Origin: Burkholderiales bacterium
GTDB lineage: Bacteria; Pseudomonadota; Gammaproteobacteria; Burkholderiales; Burkholderiaceae
Assembly (NCBI GenBank): GCA_903643055.1
Contig: CAHJWV010000030.1
Span: forward strand, 1 to 22,023
Direction of reading: 5' to 3'
DNA length: 22,023 nt
The notes under the pieces are model-generated. The model was given only the letters and a program-made list of their open reading frames with translations. It was not told the DNA's origin and did not search any database. Each line of letters starts with the position of its first letter. Position 1 is the stretch's first letter. Below are positions 1-6,456 of this stretch, piece after piece. A program made the translations under genes and the position numbers.

Positions 1-29
1 TGGAGTTCAGACGTGTGCTCTTCCGATCT
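1..29 (+). other. Illumina sequencing adapter remnant (not genomic)
   Basis: The first 29 bases match the 3' part of the Illumina TruSeq read-2 adapter, which ends in GCTCTTCCGATCT. Genomic sequence starts at about base 30. The adapter creates the artefactual peptide ending IGRAHV on the minus strand and one starting MCSSDL on the plus strand, both well-known signatures of adapter contamination in translated assemblies. Confidence 0.97.
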
Positions 30-459
30 CCTGGTTGACGACGCCATTGCGCCCGAGCAGCGGCACCCACGAGATCATGCGGATCACGTTCGACGTCCAG
101 AAAGGTACGGTGCAGACGATGAACAGCAAGGTCTGCGCGCCGACCGTGCGCACATGGAAGGCCAGGAAATAAGCCACCATGAACCCAATCGCCAGCGTGA
201 TCAGCCAGACCAGAAAGCAAAACTTGAAGGTCGACAGATAAGTCTTGAGCGTCACGCACAACTCATCGGTATTGGCACAGCCCGCGAAGATATCGAGATA
301 GTTCTGCGCCGTGAACGCCGGTATCAACTCATAGTCCGTCGCCCGCCAAAAACTGACCGCCGCCACCAGCAGCAGCGGCAGCACCAGGAACAACATGAAC
401 ACCAGCGTGAACGGCGCAGCCTGCAGCCAAGCCGAGACACGGAAAGGTTTGATGTTCAT
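30..459 (-). CDS. ABC transporter inner-membrane permease, PotB/PotC type (3' truncated by contig end)
   Basis: This is the N-terminal part (about 143 residues) of a binding-protein-dependent ABC permease of the spermidine/putrescine (PotB-like) class. It is predicted to form half of the membrane channel for the ATPase and binding protein encoded just upstream on the same strand. A hydrophobic segment at residues 14-37 follows a short cytoplasmic start, and further membrane segments lie around residues 81-103 and 109-130. The motif FWTSNVIRMISW then LLGRNGVVN near the break resembles PotB-family permeases. I chose the ATG at 459 (MNIKPFR); a TTG at 513 would add 18 residues, and neither has a clear Shine-Dalgarno. 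The true gene continues beyond the contig; the last codons before base 30 are adapter. A second permease gene probably follows. Substrate is unknown. Confidence 0.85.
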
Positions 460-537
460 TGCAAATTTGGCATTGAAAAGACGAGCCAACGGGTTGAGGG
501 AACGAACGAGCAAAGCAAGATCGCCATCAAACCACCC

Positions 538-604
538 GCGAGGACCGGCTTCGCCGGCCGACCCGGGGTCGCCCCTCGGGGGCAGGAGCGAAGCGACTGG
601 GGGG
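538..604. repeat. GC-rich intergenic palindromic element
   Basis: The 151-bp spacer between the binding-protein gene and the permease gene contains a compact GC-rich block with two perfect small hairpins: CCGGC/GCCGG (545-557) and GCCCC/GGGGC (571-583). It is followed by CAGGAGCGAAGCGACTGGGG. Blocks combining a run of C/G with GAGCGAAGCGAC are common in Comamonadaceae-type intergenic regions as I remember them, so I read this as a dispersed repeat. Only one copy is visible here, so repetition is inferred. Confidence 0.45.
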
Positions 605-610
605 CCTTAT

Positions 611-1879
611 TCAAGCCGCCACGAATTCATTCCACTTCTGAACCATGTAAGCGTTCTCATCCATGATCGCGTTCCAGCAGGCAATGCCGCCCATGCGTGA
701 CTCGTAGCTGCCGCCATCGCGCAAGCTGCCGGCCTTGGCGAGCAATTCACCGCCTGGCGCCTTGATGTCTTTCTCGGCCGCCTTGCCTTCCATCCAGTAA
801 GCCCACTCGTAAGCTTCCATCTTGGCCTTCGCGGTTTCGAGCACAGCGCTGTAATAGCCCTGACGGTTCAGATAAGCGCCGGCCCAGCCATCCAGAAACC
901 AGTTGATGAATTCATAGACGGCATCGGCCTTCTTACCGGTCACGCTCTTCGGCACACCGAAACCCGCCGCCCACGCGCGATAGCCTTCCTTCAAGGGCTG
1001 AAAGGTGCAGGCGATGCCCTTGGTGCGCACCGCCGTGACGGCCGGCGACCACATCGACTGGATCACCACCTCGCCCGAGGCCATCAGGTTCACGCTCTCG
1101 TTGAAGTCTTTCCACAACGCGCGGAACTGGCCGGCCTTCTTCGCTTCGATCAAGGTCTTGATCGTCAGGTCGATTTCCTTCTTGGTCATGTTCCCCTTGT
1201 CGGGGTATTTGTACAGGCCTGCCGCTTCGACCACCATCGCTGCGTCCATGATGCCGATCGACGGAATGTTCAGGATCGCCGCCTTGCCCTTGAACTCGGG
1301 ATTCAAGAGCTCTTTCCAGCTATCGATGGGCCGCTTGATCAGGTCGGGCCGAATGCCCAAGGTGTCGGCGTTGTAGACCGTCGGGATCAAGGTCATGAAC
1401 GGGGTCGGCGACGAAGCGAAGGTCTTCGAATCGGGCTTCTCGAGGTACATCACCTTCTTCGGCGCCGTGCCCTGATCACCGACCTTCTTGCCCGCCACTT
1501 CACCTCGGGTGAAGAGCGGAGTGATTTTGTCGGCGTGCTTGATGCGCTTGGTGTCAATGCCCAGCAGGTTGCCCGTGGGCATGATCTTTTTCAGCGAGAA
1601 GTACTCGGTATCGATCAGGTCGAACGAGTTGGGCGCGGTGACGGCACGCTTGGTCACGTCATCGGTCGTGACCGGGATGTACTGGATCTTGATGCCGGTA
1701 TCGGCCTCGAACTTGTCGGCGATCGCCTTGTCTTGGTTGACCGCGGTGCCGAGGTAGCGCAGCGTGATCTTCTCTTGCGCGTGCACGAACGGGAAGGCAA
1801 GCGTGCCACCGGTCGCCGCAGCGCCCTTCAGCAGGGTCCGACGGGTTGTCGATTCGGGCTTGGAGCTGGGGGCGGACAT
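611..1879 (-). CDS. ABC transporter periplasmic substrate-binding protein (PotD-like, Tat-exported)
   Basis: This 422-aa protein is a periplasmic solute-binding protein of the spermidine/putrescine (PotD, COG0687-like) group that delivers ligand to the adjacent ABC permease. The start at 1879 (MSAPSSK) is fixed by AAGGAG seven bases upstream; a longer in-frame reading to 1960 lacks support. Residues 11-34 form a twin-arginine signal (TTRRTLLKG, hydrophobic stretch, FVHA), with probable cleavage before QEK, so export folded by Tat is predicted. Mature features include a lobe start KITLRYLGTAVNQD and the mid-protein region FNESVNLMASGEVVIQSMWSP typical of PotD-like proteins. It lies 81 bp after the ATPase gene and 151 bp before the permease gene, so all three probably form one operon. 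The ligand cannot be read from sequence; polyamines are only the family prototype. Confidence 0.9.
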   Translation of the reverse strand: MSAPSSKPESTTRRTLLKGAAATGGTLAFPFVHAQEKITLRYLGTAVNQDKAIADKFEADTGIKIQYIPVTTDDVTKRAVTAPNSFDLIDTEYFSLKKIMPTGNLLGIDTKRIKHADKITPLFTRGEVAGKKVGDQGTAPKKVMYLEKPDSKTFASSPTPFMTLIPTVYNADTLGIRPDLIKRPIDSWKELLNPEFKGKAAILNIPSIGIMDAAMVVEAAGLYKYPDKGNMTKKEIDLTIKTLIEAKKAGQFRALWKDFNESVNLMASGEVVIQSMWSPAVTAVRTKGIACTFQPLKEGYRAWAAGFGVPKSVTGKKADAVYEFINWFLDGWAGAYLNRQGYYSAVLETAKAKMEAYEWAYWMEGKAAEKDIKAPGGELLAKAGSLRDGGSYESRMGGIACWNAIMDENAYMVQKWNEFVAA

Positions 1880-1960
1880 GAAGCGTCTCCTTGGAGCGAA
1901 GGTGGGATGAGGCGGGGTATGGGCGAGATCTGGGCGGGACGGGGGGGATCGATCGCGCAA

Positions 1961-2995
1961 TCAGGCAGCCAGGCTGGCTGCAGCAGGCGCGGCGGCTGGG
2001 GCGGAGTTCAGCGCATGGGCCTCGTGCGGCAGCCATGACACATAGACGGTCTCACCCGGCTGCAATGGTTCGTGATCGAACAAGGCATCGGCCATCGTGG
2101 CCGTCCATTGCGCATCGGCCGGCTCGCCCTCCGGAGCAAGGCTGATCTGCACATAGGTGCCCTGATATTCGATCGCACGAACCGCCGCCGTGCGCGCGCC
2201 GATACCGGCTGCACGCTGGAGCTTGAGCCGATCGGCGCGAACGGCGATCGGCCCCGTTGGCGAAGCGATCACGTTGTGCGCGCCCATGAAGCGAGCGACG
2301 AATTCCGAGCGCGGCGCGTTGAACACCTCGCGCGGCGAGCCGGTCTGCTCGATGCGCCCGTTGTTCATCACCACCACCTGGTCGGCCAAGGCCATCGCCT
2401 CTTCTTGCGAGTGCGTGACGTGCACGAAGGTGAAGCCCAGTTCCTGTTGCCAGCGCTTCAGCTCGGCGCGCATCTGTACGCGAAGGAACGGATCGAGCGC
2501 CGACAGCGGCTCATCCAGCAACAGCACGCGTGGCTCCGTCATCAGCGCGCGCGCCAGCGCCACGCGCTGCTGCTGGCCGCCAGATAACTCGCTCGGTAAG
2601 CGGCTGAGATAAGGCGTCATCGCGACCAGCTGCAGCAGCTCTTTGGCGCGGGCGTGGCGCTCGGGAACGGGCTTGCCGCGCATCTTCCAGCTGAAGGCCA
2701 CGTTGTCGAGCACCGAGAGGTGCGGGAACAGGGCGTAGCTCTGGAACATCATCGCGGTGCCACGGTCGGCCGCTTCGCTGTAGGTGATGTATTTGCCGCC
2801 AAGCAGGATCTGCCCGTCACTGGCCAGCTCATGCCCGGCAATCATGCGCAGCGTCGACGTCTTGCCGCAGCCTGACGGCCCAAGCAAACAGCAATAGCTG
2901 CCCGAAGGAATCTTGAGATCGATGCCGGCCACCGCAACGGTCTGACCGTATCGTTTGACAAGAGAAGTCAGAACCAGGCTTGAATCGACTTTCAT
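1961..2995 (-). CDS. ABC transporter ATP-binding protein, PotA-like
   Basis: This 344-aa cytoplasmic ATPase energises the importer encoded downstream. Counting from the ATG at 2995, all motifs are intact: Walker A GPSGCGKT (39-46), Q-loop glutamine 85 in MMFQSYALFPH, signature LSGGQ (137-141), Walker B VLLLDEP (157-163) and H-loop His195. The remaining ~110 residues after the nucleotide-binding domain match a TOBE-type regulatory domain, as in PotA/MalK. The start is uncertain: ATG 2995 (MKVDSS) and ATG 3004 (MQLMKV) are both possible and neither has a well-spaced Shine-Dalgarno; the reading further upstream is out of family. It is the first gene of the ATPase, binding protein, permease operon and is divergent from the racemase-like gene, with a shared 230-bp regulatory region. 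The C-terminus is Ala/Pro-rich. Confidence 0.93.
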   Translation of the reverse strand: MKVDSSLVLTSLVKRYGQTVAVAGIDLKIPSGSYCCLLGPSGCGKTSTLRMIAGHELASDGQILLGGKYITYSEAADRGTAMMFQSYALFPHLSVLDNVAFSWKMRGKPVPERHARAKELLQLVAMTPYLSRLPSELSGGQQQRVALARALMTEPRVLLLDEPLSALDPFLRVQMRAELKRWQQELGFTFVHVTHSQEEAMALADQVVVMNNGRIEQTGSPREVFNAPRSEFVARFMGAHNVIASPTGPIAVRADRLKLQRAAGIGARTAAVRAIEYQGTYVQISLAPEGEPADAQWTATMADALFDHEPLQPGETVYVSWLPHEAHALNSAPAAAPAAASLAA

Positions 2996-3192
2996 GAGCT
3001 GCATGTATGCAATGCATGTGCCAATCGCCTTCGCTCCTGTAGCAAGCCGATGCGCTCGGCTCGGCGCACCACGGTCTTGCCGGATCGGCGCGATATCGGC
3101 GCAAAGCGCGCATTCATCGCCCGTGTTTGGGGCAATCGGTACAGCAGCACTGGGCGCGTGATTTGCTCGATGCCCCTGGATGACTCGCACCA

Positions 3193-3206
3193 CTTTGTAT
3201 ACAAAG
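3193..3206. promoter_or_regulatory. Perfect 14-bp palindrome, candidate GntR/FCD-type operator
   Basis: CTTTGTATACAAAG is its own reverse complement. It lies 28 bp before the racemase-like start and about 190 bp before the divergent ATPase start. Members of the GntR FCD subfamily commonly bind short palindromes with a GT-N(0-3)-AC core such as TTGTATACAA. The central TATACA can also serve as a -10 element on either strand, which would suit repression of both genes. No regulator gene is in the window. Confidence 0.55.
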
Positions 3207-3234
3207 ATCGGCTTGCGTTGAAAGGACCCTCAAG

Positions 3235-3972
3235 ATGAAGATCCGCGTGATCAATCCCAATACCAGTGCATCGATGACCGCGAAGATCAGCGCAGCCGCT
3301 GCTGCAGCCGCTTTCGCCGGCACGCAGATCGATGCCGTGCAGTCGAGCTTTGGCGCCCCATCGATCGAAGGACACCATGACGATGTCTGGGCAGCTGCCG
3401 GCGTGGTCGAGCAAGTACGGCTCGGCGAAGCCAGTGGTGCCGATGCCTACGTGATAGCCTGTTTTGGTGACCCTGGCCTGCATGCCGCGCGCGAGCTGGC
3501 CCGCGGCCCGGTGATCGGCATCGCCGAAGCCGCGTTTCATTGCGCCTCCTTATTGGCCACCGGCTTCTCGGTCGTCACGACCCTGGTGCGCACCTGCGTG
3601 ATCGCCGAACACCTGGTGATTCAATACGGCTTCGAGCGCCGCTGCCGCGGCATTCACGGTACCGACATTCCCGTGCTGGAGCTCGACAACCCGCAGAGCG
3701 ATGCCTATGCGCGCATCCTGAAGTGCTCACGCGAGGCGCTGGCCCGTGACCGCTCCGGCGCCATCGTGCTGGGCTGCGCCGGCATGGCCGATCTGTGCCT
3801 GCGTCTGCAGCAGGCCTTGGGCGTGCCGGTGATCGATGGGGTTGCCGCGGCAGTCAAGCTGGCCGAAAGCTTGGTTGCGATGAAGCTCGGCACCAGCAAG
3901 CAAGGCGACTACGCATCCCCACTTCGCAAGGCCTACTCGGGCTGGGCCGCGCCGTATTCGCCGGCGGGCTGA
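3235..3972 (+). CDS. Asp/Glu/hydantoin racemase family enzyme (hydantoin or allantoin racemase-like)
   Basis: This 245-aa enzyme belongs to the Asp/Glu racemase superfamily, hydantoin/allantoin racemase branch, which interconverts enantiomers at a carbon acid using two cysteines. The N-terminal signature RVINPNTS is at residues 4-11, the first catalytic cysteine is C76 (ACFGDPG) and the second is C181 (VLGCAGM). These are the same positions as the two catalytic cysteines known for bacterial hydantoin racemases. AAGGA lies eight bases before the ATG. No signal peptide or membrane segment is seen, so it is cytoplasmic. It is divergent from the ABC importer, suggesting that the importer supplies a hydantoin, ureide or amino-acid derivative that this enzyme racemises. 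No hydantoinase or carbamoylase is in view, so the exact substrate is open. Confidence 0.87.
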   Translation: MKIRVINPNTSASMTAKISAAAAAAAFAGTQIDAVQSSFGAPSIEGHHDDVWAAAGVVEQVRLGEASGADAYVIACFGDPGLHAARELARGPVIGIAEAAFHCASLLATGFSVVTTLVRTCVIAEHLVIQYGFERRCRGIHGTDIPVLELDNPQSDAYARILKCSREALARDRSGAIVLGCAGMADLCLRLQQALGVPVIDGVAAAVKLAESLVAMKLGTSKQGDYASPLRKAYSGWAAPYSPAG

Positions 3973-4171
3973 CTCTCATTGGCAAACCTTGACGGCGCTG
4001 CAAGCTGGCTCTCAAGCAACAACATTGGCCTCAGAAGGACCTGCCAGCATTTGAGCGAAATCGTGTCAACCCGCAGCAGCGACACCGCGTTGTGGATGCA
4101 AGCTCGGCAAATGCAGGGCTCGCTCCGAATCCGTTTGGAGCAACTCCAGGCCTTTTTGATTGGAATACACC

Positions 4172-4378
4172 ATGACCTCGACCAAGACCCTTTTCATCGC
4201 CGCCCTGCTGTCTTCCGTTGCTGCAGCCTCTTTCGCTCAATCGCCCGCCACGCCAAAGGGCGACACCGCCACGGCAGCCACCGCCGCAGCTGACTCGGCT
4301 TCGTCGCCGAAGGCTCACAAGAAGCACAAGAAGGCTCACGCCAAGAAGGCCGAAGGCGCTGCTTCTGCCGCCAAGTAA
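4172..4378 (+). CDS. Small exported Lys/His-rich protein of unknown function
   Basis: This 68-aa protein has an N-terminal Sec signal peptide (residues 1-22, cleavage probably after ASFA). The mature part is Ala/Thr/Ser-rich and ends in a strongly basic tract, KAHKKHKKAHAKKA. I chose ATG 4172 because it gives a clean signal peptide; an in-frame TTG at 4160 would add four residues. It resembles in composition, but not demonstrably in descent, the acid-shock protein Asr of enterobacteria, which is exported and Lys/His-rich. It stands alone: 199 bp after the racemase gene and followed by a strong terminator at 4456-4487, so it is likely monocistronic. A role in periplasmic buffering or metal binding is speculation. 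The coding call is supported by signal peptide and terminator. Confidence 0.72.
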   Translation: MTSTKTLFIAALLSSVAAASFAQSPATPKGDTATAATAAADSASSPKAHKKHKKAHAKKAEGAASAAK

Positions 4379-4408
4379 ATCCAGAAACTGGGATCAACTC
4401 GAACCATT

Positions 4409-4448
4409 GACCGATCGACACGTCGGTCACCGATCTAACCGGGATCGG
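4409..4448 (+). other. Two consecutive hairpins in the 3' UTR of the Lys/His-rich protein gene
   Basis: Two perfect inverted repeats follow the stop codon: GACCGA/TCGGTC (4409-4414 with 4423-4428) and CCGATC/GATCGG (4430-4435 with 4443-4448). They share the word ACCGATC and precede the intrinsic terminator. Neither has a T run, so they are not terminators themselves; they may stabilise the mRNA 3' end. Confidence 0.5.
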
Positions 4449-4455
4449 AACTCAT

Positions 4456-4487
4456 GCCCCTGATGGCTTAGCCTCAGGGGCTTTTTT
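4456..4487 (+). terminator. Intrinsic terminator of the small exported protein gene
   Basis: GCCCCTGA (4456-4463) pairs with TCAGGGGC (4474-4481), with a further GGC/GCC pair inside, followed by TTTTTT (4482-4487). This is a classical rho-independent terminator separating the upstream gene from the manganese riboswitch transcript. Confidence 0.92.
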
Positions 4488-4552
4488 ATGCCGCTTTGTA
4501 TGTCGCTTGCTGCTGCCTGCTCGGCAGGCTTGCACGCCATCCGATAACCGCT

Positions 4553-4583
4553 TTGCAGCCTCGCTACCGATGGTGGCTATACT
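4553..4583 (+). promoter_or_regulatory. Putative sigma70 promoter for the manganese riboswitch transcript
   Basis: A -35-like TTGCAG (4553-4558) and a -10 TATACT (4578-4583) are separated by 19 bp, which is slightly long. The predicted start near 4590 would place the riboswitch aptamer at the very 5' end of the transcript, as expected. Confidence 0.45.
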
Positions 4584-4593
4584 CGCGCCCCGC

Positions 4594-4704
4594 ACTCGTC
4601 ATTGGGGAGTAGCCGCCCTGCTTCAGCAGGGGTTCGCGTCAACAGACTTGGTCCTCATGACCATGGTGCGAACAGCTCCTAGCCTGGCCAGACCTTTGAC
4701 TGCG
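4594..4704 (+). ncRNA. yybP-ykoY manganese riboswitch
   Basis: The conserved 5' block TTGGGGAGTAGCC (4602-4614) and 3' block GGCCAGACCTTTGAC (4686-4700) match this class as I know it from proteobacterial alx, mntP and UPF0016 leaders. P1 can close by GTCA (4598-4601) with TGAC (4697-4700). Two internal hairpins are perfect: CCCTGC/GCAGGG with loop TTCA (4616-4631) and TGGTC/GACCA (4649-4663). It lies directly upstream of a GDT1-type gene with no T-run terminator between aptamer and start codon, so control is probably translational: Mn2+ binding would free the ribosome site around 4757-4761. Confidence 0.92.
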
Positions 4705-4767
4705 CAGCATCCGGATTCACGAGCCGCGGGTGCCGCGTGGTCTTTGGTATTCGGCTCTGGAGTTCTC

Positions 4768-5346
4768 ATGGAAGCATTTCTCGTCTCCACCGGTGTTGTG
4801 GCTCTGGGTGAAATGGGCGACAAGACCCAATTGCTTGCGATGCTGCTGGCCACGCGCTTCAAGCGTCCGATCCCTATCGTTCTAGGCATCCTTACCGCGA
4901 CGCTGGTCAATCATGCGGCCGCAGGTGCTGCCGGCAGTTGGGTTGCATCAACGTTGGGGCCAGAGGTTTTGCGCTGGGTGATCGGCCTCTCGTTCATCGC
5001 GATGGCGGGTTGGATGCTGATCCCCGACAAGCTGGATGCAGACGAATCGCAAACCTCGCACCTCGGCGTTTTTGCGACGACCACCATCACCTTCTTCCTA
5101 GCCGAGATGGGCGATAAAACCCAACTGGCCACCGTCGCGCTGGCAGCGCGCTACGACGACCTGGTCGCCGTCGTGGCTGGCACCACGTGCGGCATGTTGA
5201 TCGCTGATGTGCCTGCCGTGTTTGTTGGCGACAAGATGGCCAAGAAGCTGTCGATGCGCTGGGTTCATGGCATTGCGGCCGCCATCTTTGCCGCATTGGG
5301 CGTACTGACCTTGCTCAGCGGCAACCGGCTGTTTCAGCTGGCCTGA
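4768..5346 (+). CDS. GDT1/TMEM165/UPF0016 family manganese exporter
   Basis: This 192-aa inner-membrane protein belongs to the GDT1 (UPF0016) family of Mn2+/Ca2+ transporters; bacterial members export manganese. It has the internal duplication of the family, each half carrying the cation-binding motif E-x-G-D-K-T: EMGDKT at residues 15-20 and again at 113-118. About six membrane segments are predicted, with a hydrophilic linker around DKLDADESQTS (87-97). The start at 4768 (MEAFLVS) has TGGAG six bases upstream and the family's usual N-terminus; a longer in-frame reading from 4507 would translate the riboswitch and is rejected. The yybP-ykoY aptamer ahead predicts induction by excess manganese. 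It ends before a bidirectional terminator at 5456-5484, so it is monocistronic. Confidence 0.93.
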   Translation: MEAFLVSTGVVALGEMGDKTQLLAMLLATRFKRPIPIVLGILTATLVNHAAAGAAGSWVASTLGPEVLRWVIGLSFIAMAGWMLIPDKLDADESQTSHLGVFATTTITFFLAEMGDKTQLATVALAARYDDLVAVVAGTTCGMLIADVPAVFVGDKMAKKLSMRWVHGIAAAIFAALGVLTLLSGNRLFQLA

Positions 5347-5426
5347 GCCCACCGACCAAGGTTTGTTGAGCGATGCTCTGCCGCACTCAGGTCCTGCGCT
5401 TTGTCGCATGACTGTGTCATCGCCAC

Positions 5427-5443
5427 CATCGTGCGACGATGGC
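5427..5443. other. Hairpin in the 3' region of the manganese exporter
   Basis: CCATCGT/ACGATGG form a perfect 7-bp inverted repeat with a 3-nt GCG loop. It has no adjacent T run. It lies 80 bp after the GDT1 stop codon and may protect the mRNA 3' end ahead of the true terminator. Confidence 0.45.
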
Positions 5444-5455
5444 AACACACCATGA

Positions 5456-5484
5456 AAAAAGCCAAGTCATTGACTTGGCTTTTT
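5456..5484. terminator. Bidirectional intrinsic terminator
   Basis: GCCAAGTCA (5461-5469) and TGACTTGGC (5471-5479) flank a single T, with A5 on the left (5456-5460) and T5 on the right (5480-5484). Realistically the loop is TCATTGA. It ends the plus-strand GDT1 transcript and the minus-strand tRNA transcript, which converge here. Confidence 0.92.
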
Positions 5485-5512
5485 GGATCTGGCTTTTAAC
5501 CGGAAAATTCTT

Positions 5513-5589
<77 letters not shown>

Positions 5590-5601
5590 ACTGAGTCCAT
5601 G

Positions 5602-5630
5602 ACTATATCACAAAAAGTCGCTTGTGTTTA
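5602..5630 (-). promoter_or_regulatory. Promoter of tRNA-fMet
   Basis: On the minus strand a -10 TATAGT (5607-5602) lies 17 bp after a -35-like TAAACA (5630-5625). Transcription would start a few bases before the mature 5' end at 5589. The -35 overlaps the stop codon of the permease gene. Confidence 0.6.
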
Positions 5631-6413
5631 TTTAAAGAAGCGTCGCCGTGTGAGGACCAACGCAAGGTAGTACGCGCCGATCGCATACGCGCATAGCACC
5701 AAGATCGGTTGAACAACATGCTCTGGCGCATGACCGATGATCAGCGGCCTAACGATCTCAACGGCTGCCGTCAACGGCAGCACTTGCGCTATGTGCTGAA
5801 GCCACTGGGGCATTTGCGAAATCGGAAAGTACACCCCTGACAGAAAGGTCATCGGTGTCAGTACCAATGTGAAGTAATACGTGAAGAAGTCGTAGCCCTT
5901 CGCGAGCGCGTTGAACACCATCGCAATGGACGCGAAAGTGATGCCGACGAGACACGACACCGGGATTACGAGGATCATCGACGGCGCACGGCTGATGCCC
6001 AGCACAAAGATCACCAGCAGGATGGCCGCTACCGTGAAGACCGACTTGAACGCAGACCACAGGGTCTCGGCCAACACGATGTCGTCGAGCGCAATCGGCG
6101 CGTTCATGATGCTGTCCCAAGTCTTCTGCACCTCCATGCGTGAGTAGACCGAATACAGCGCTTCGAAGGTCGCCGCCATCGCGCAGCTGACCGCGATGCT
6201 TCCAGAGGCGAGGTATTGGATATACGGCAGGCCTTGCACCGAGCCCAGCATCGAGCCGAGCCCATAGCCGAAGGCCACGAGGGTGATCAATGGCTCGGCG
6301 ATGTTGCCCAGCACGCTCGGCACGGCCAGCTTCCGCCAGACGAGGAGATTGCGCAGCAGCACTGGCCAGAAACGCAGCGAGAGGCGCGGAGCGGCATAAG
6401 GAGAAATCAGCAT
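5628..6413 (-). CDS. ABC-2 type exporter permease, NodJ-like
   Basis: This 261-aa inner-membrane protein is the permease of an ABC-2 exporter of the NodJ type and pairs with the NodI-like ATPase upstream. The N-terminus RLSLRFWPVLLRNLLVWRKLAVPSVLGN is cut here as RLSLRFWPV and LVWRKLAVP, both typical of NodJ-like proteins; about six membrane segments follow, with TFLSGVYFPISQMP near residue 200 as the family signature. I chose ATG 6413 (MLISPYAAP), which gives the usual family length of about 260. ATG 6467 is also open and would overlap the ATPase gene by 11 bp; neither start has a strong Shine-Dalgarno. In rhizobia NodIJ exports lipochitin oligosaccharide signals, but similar pairs are widespread in non-nodulating betaproteobacteria and their substrate is not known. 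Confidence 0.9.
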   Translation of the reverse strand: MLISPYAAPRLSLRFWPVLLRNLLVWRKLAVPSVLGNIAEPLITLVAFGYGLGSMLGSVQGLPYIQYLASGSIAVSCAMAATFEALYSVYSRMEVQKTWDSIMNAPIALDDIVLAETLWSAFKSVFTVAAILLVIFVLGISRAPSMILVIPVSCLVGITFASIAMVFNALAKGYDFFTYYFTLVLTPMTFLSGVYFPISQMPQWLQHIAQVLPLTAAVEIVRPLIIGHAPEHVVQPILVLCAYAIGAYYLALVLTRRRFFK

Positions 6414-6456
6414 GGGGGTGTTCCGTCGATAAGGTGCAGTGCCGATGTCATCGGGC

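Noticed and set aside
13..666. 217-aa plus-strand reading frame starting MCSSDL
   Set aside because: It begins in the sequencing adapter and is antisense to the permease and binding-protein genes; its composition is shadow-like.
2829..3540. Minus-strand frames between the ATPase and racemase genes
   Set aside because: They overlap coding sequence out of frame or the divergent promoter region and show no domain or ribosome site.
4136..4157. TGGAG-CAA-CTCCA followed by GGCCTTTTT as a terminator of the racemase gene
   Set aside because: The stem is only 5 bp, the T run is separated from it by four bases, and it lies 15 bp before the next start codon. It may be chance.
3979..4293. 104-aa plus-strand frame after the racemase gene
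   Set aside because: No ribosome site or recognisable domain; it overlaps the small exported protein gene in another frame.
4507..4767. N-terminal extension of the manganese exporter back to 4507
   Set aside because: It would translate the promoter and the riboswitch. ATG 4768 has a ribosome site and the family's normal N-terminus.
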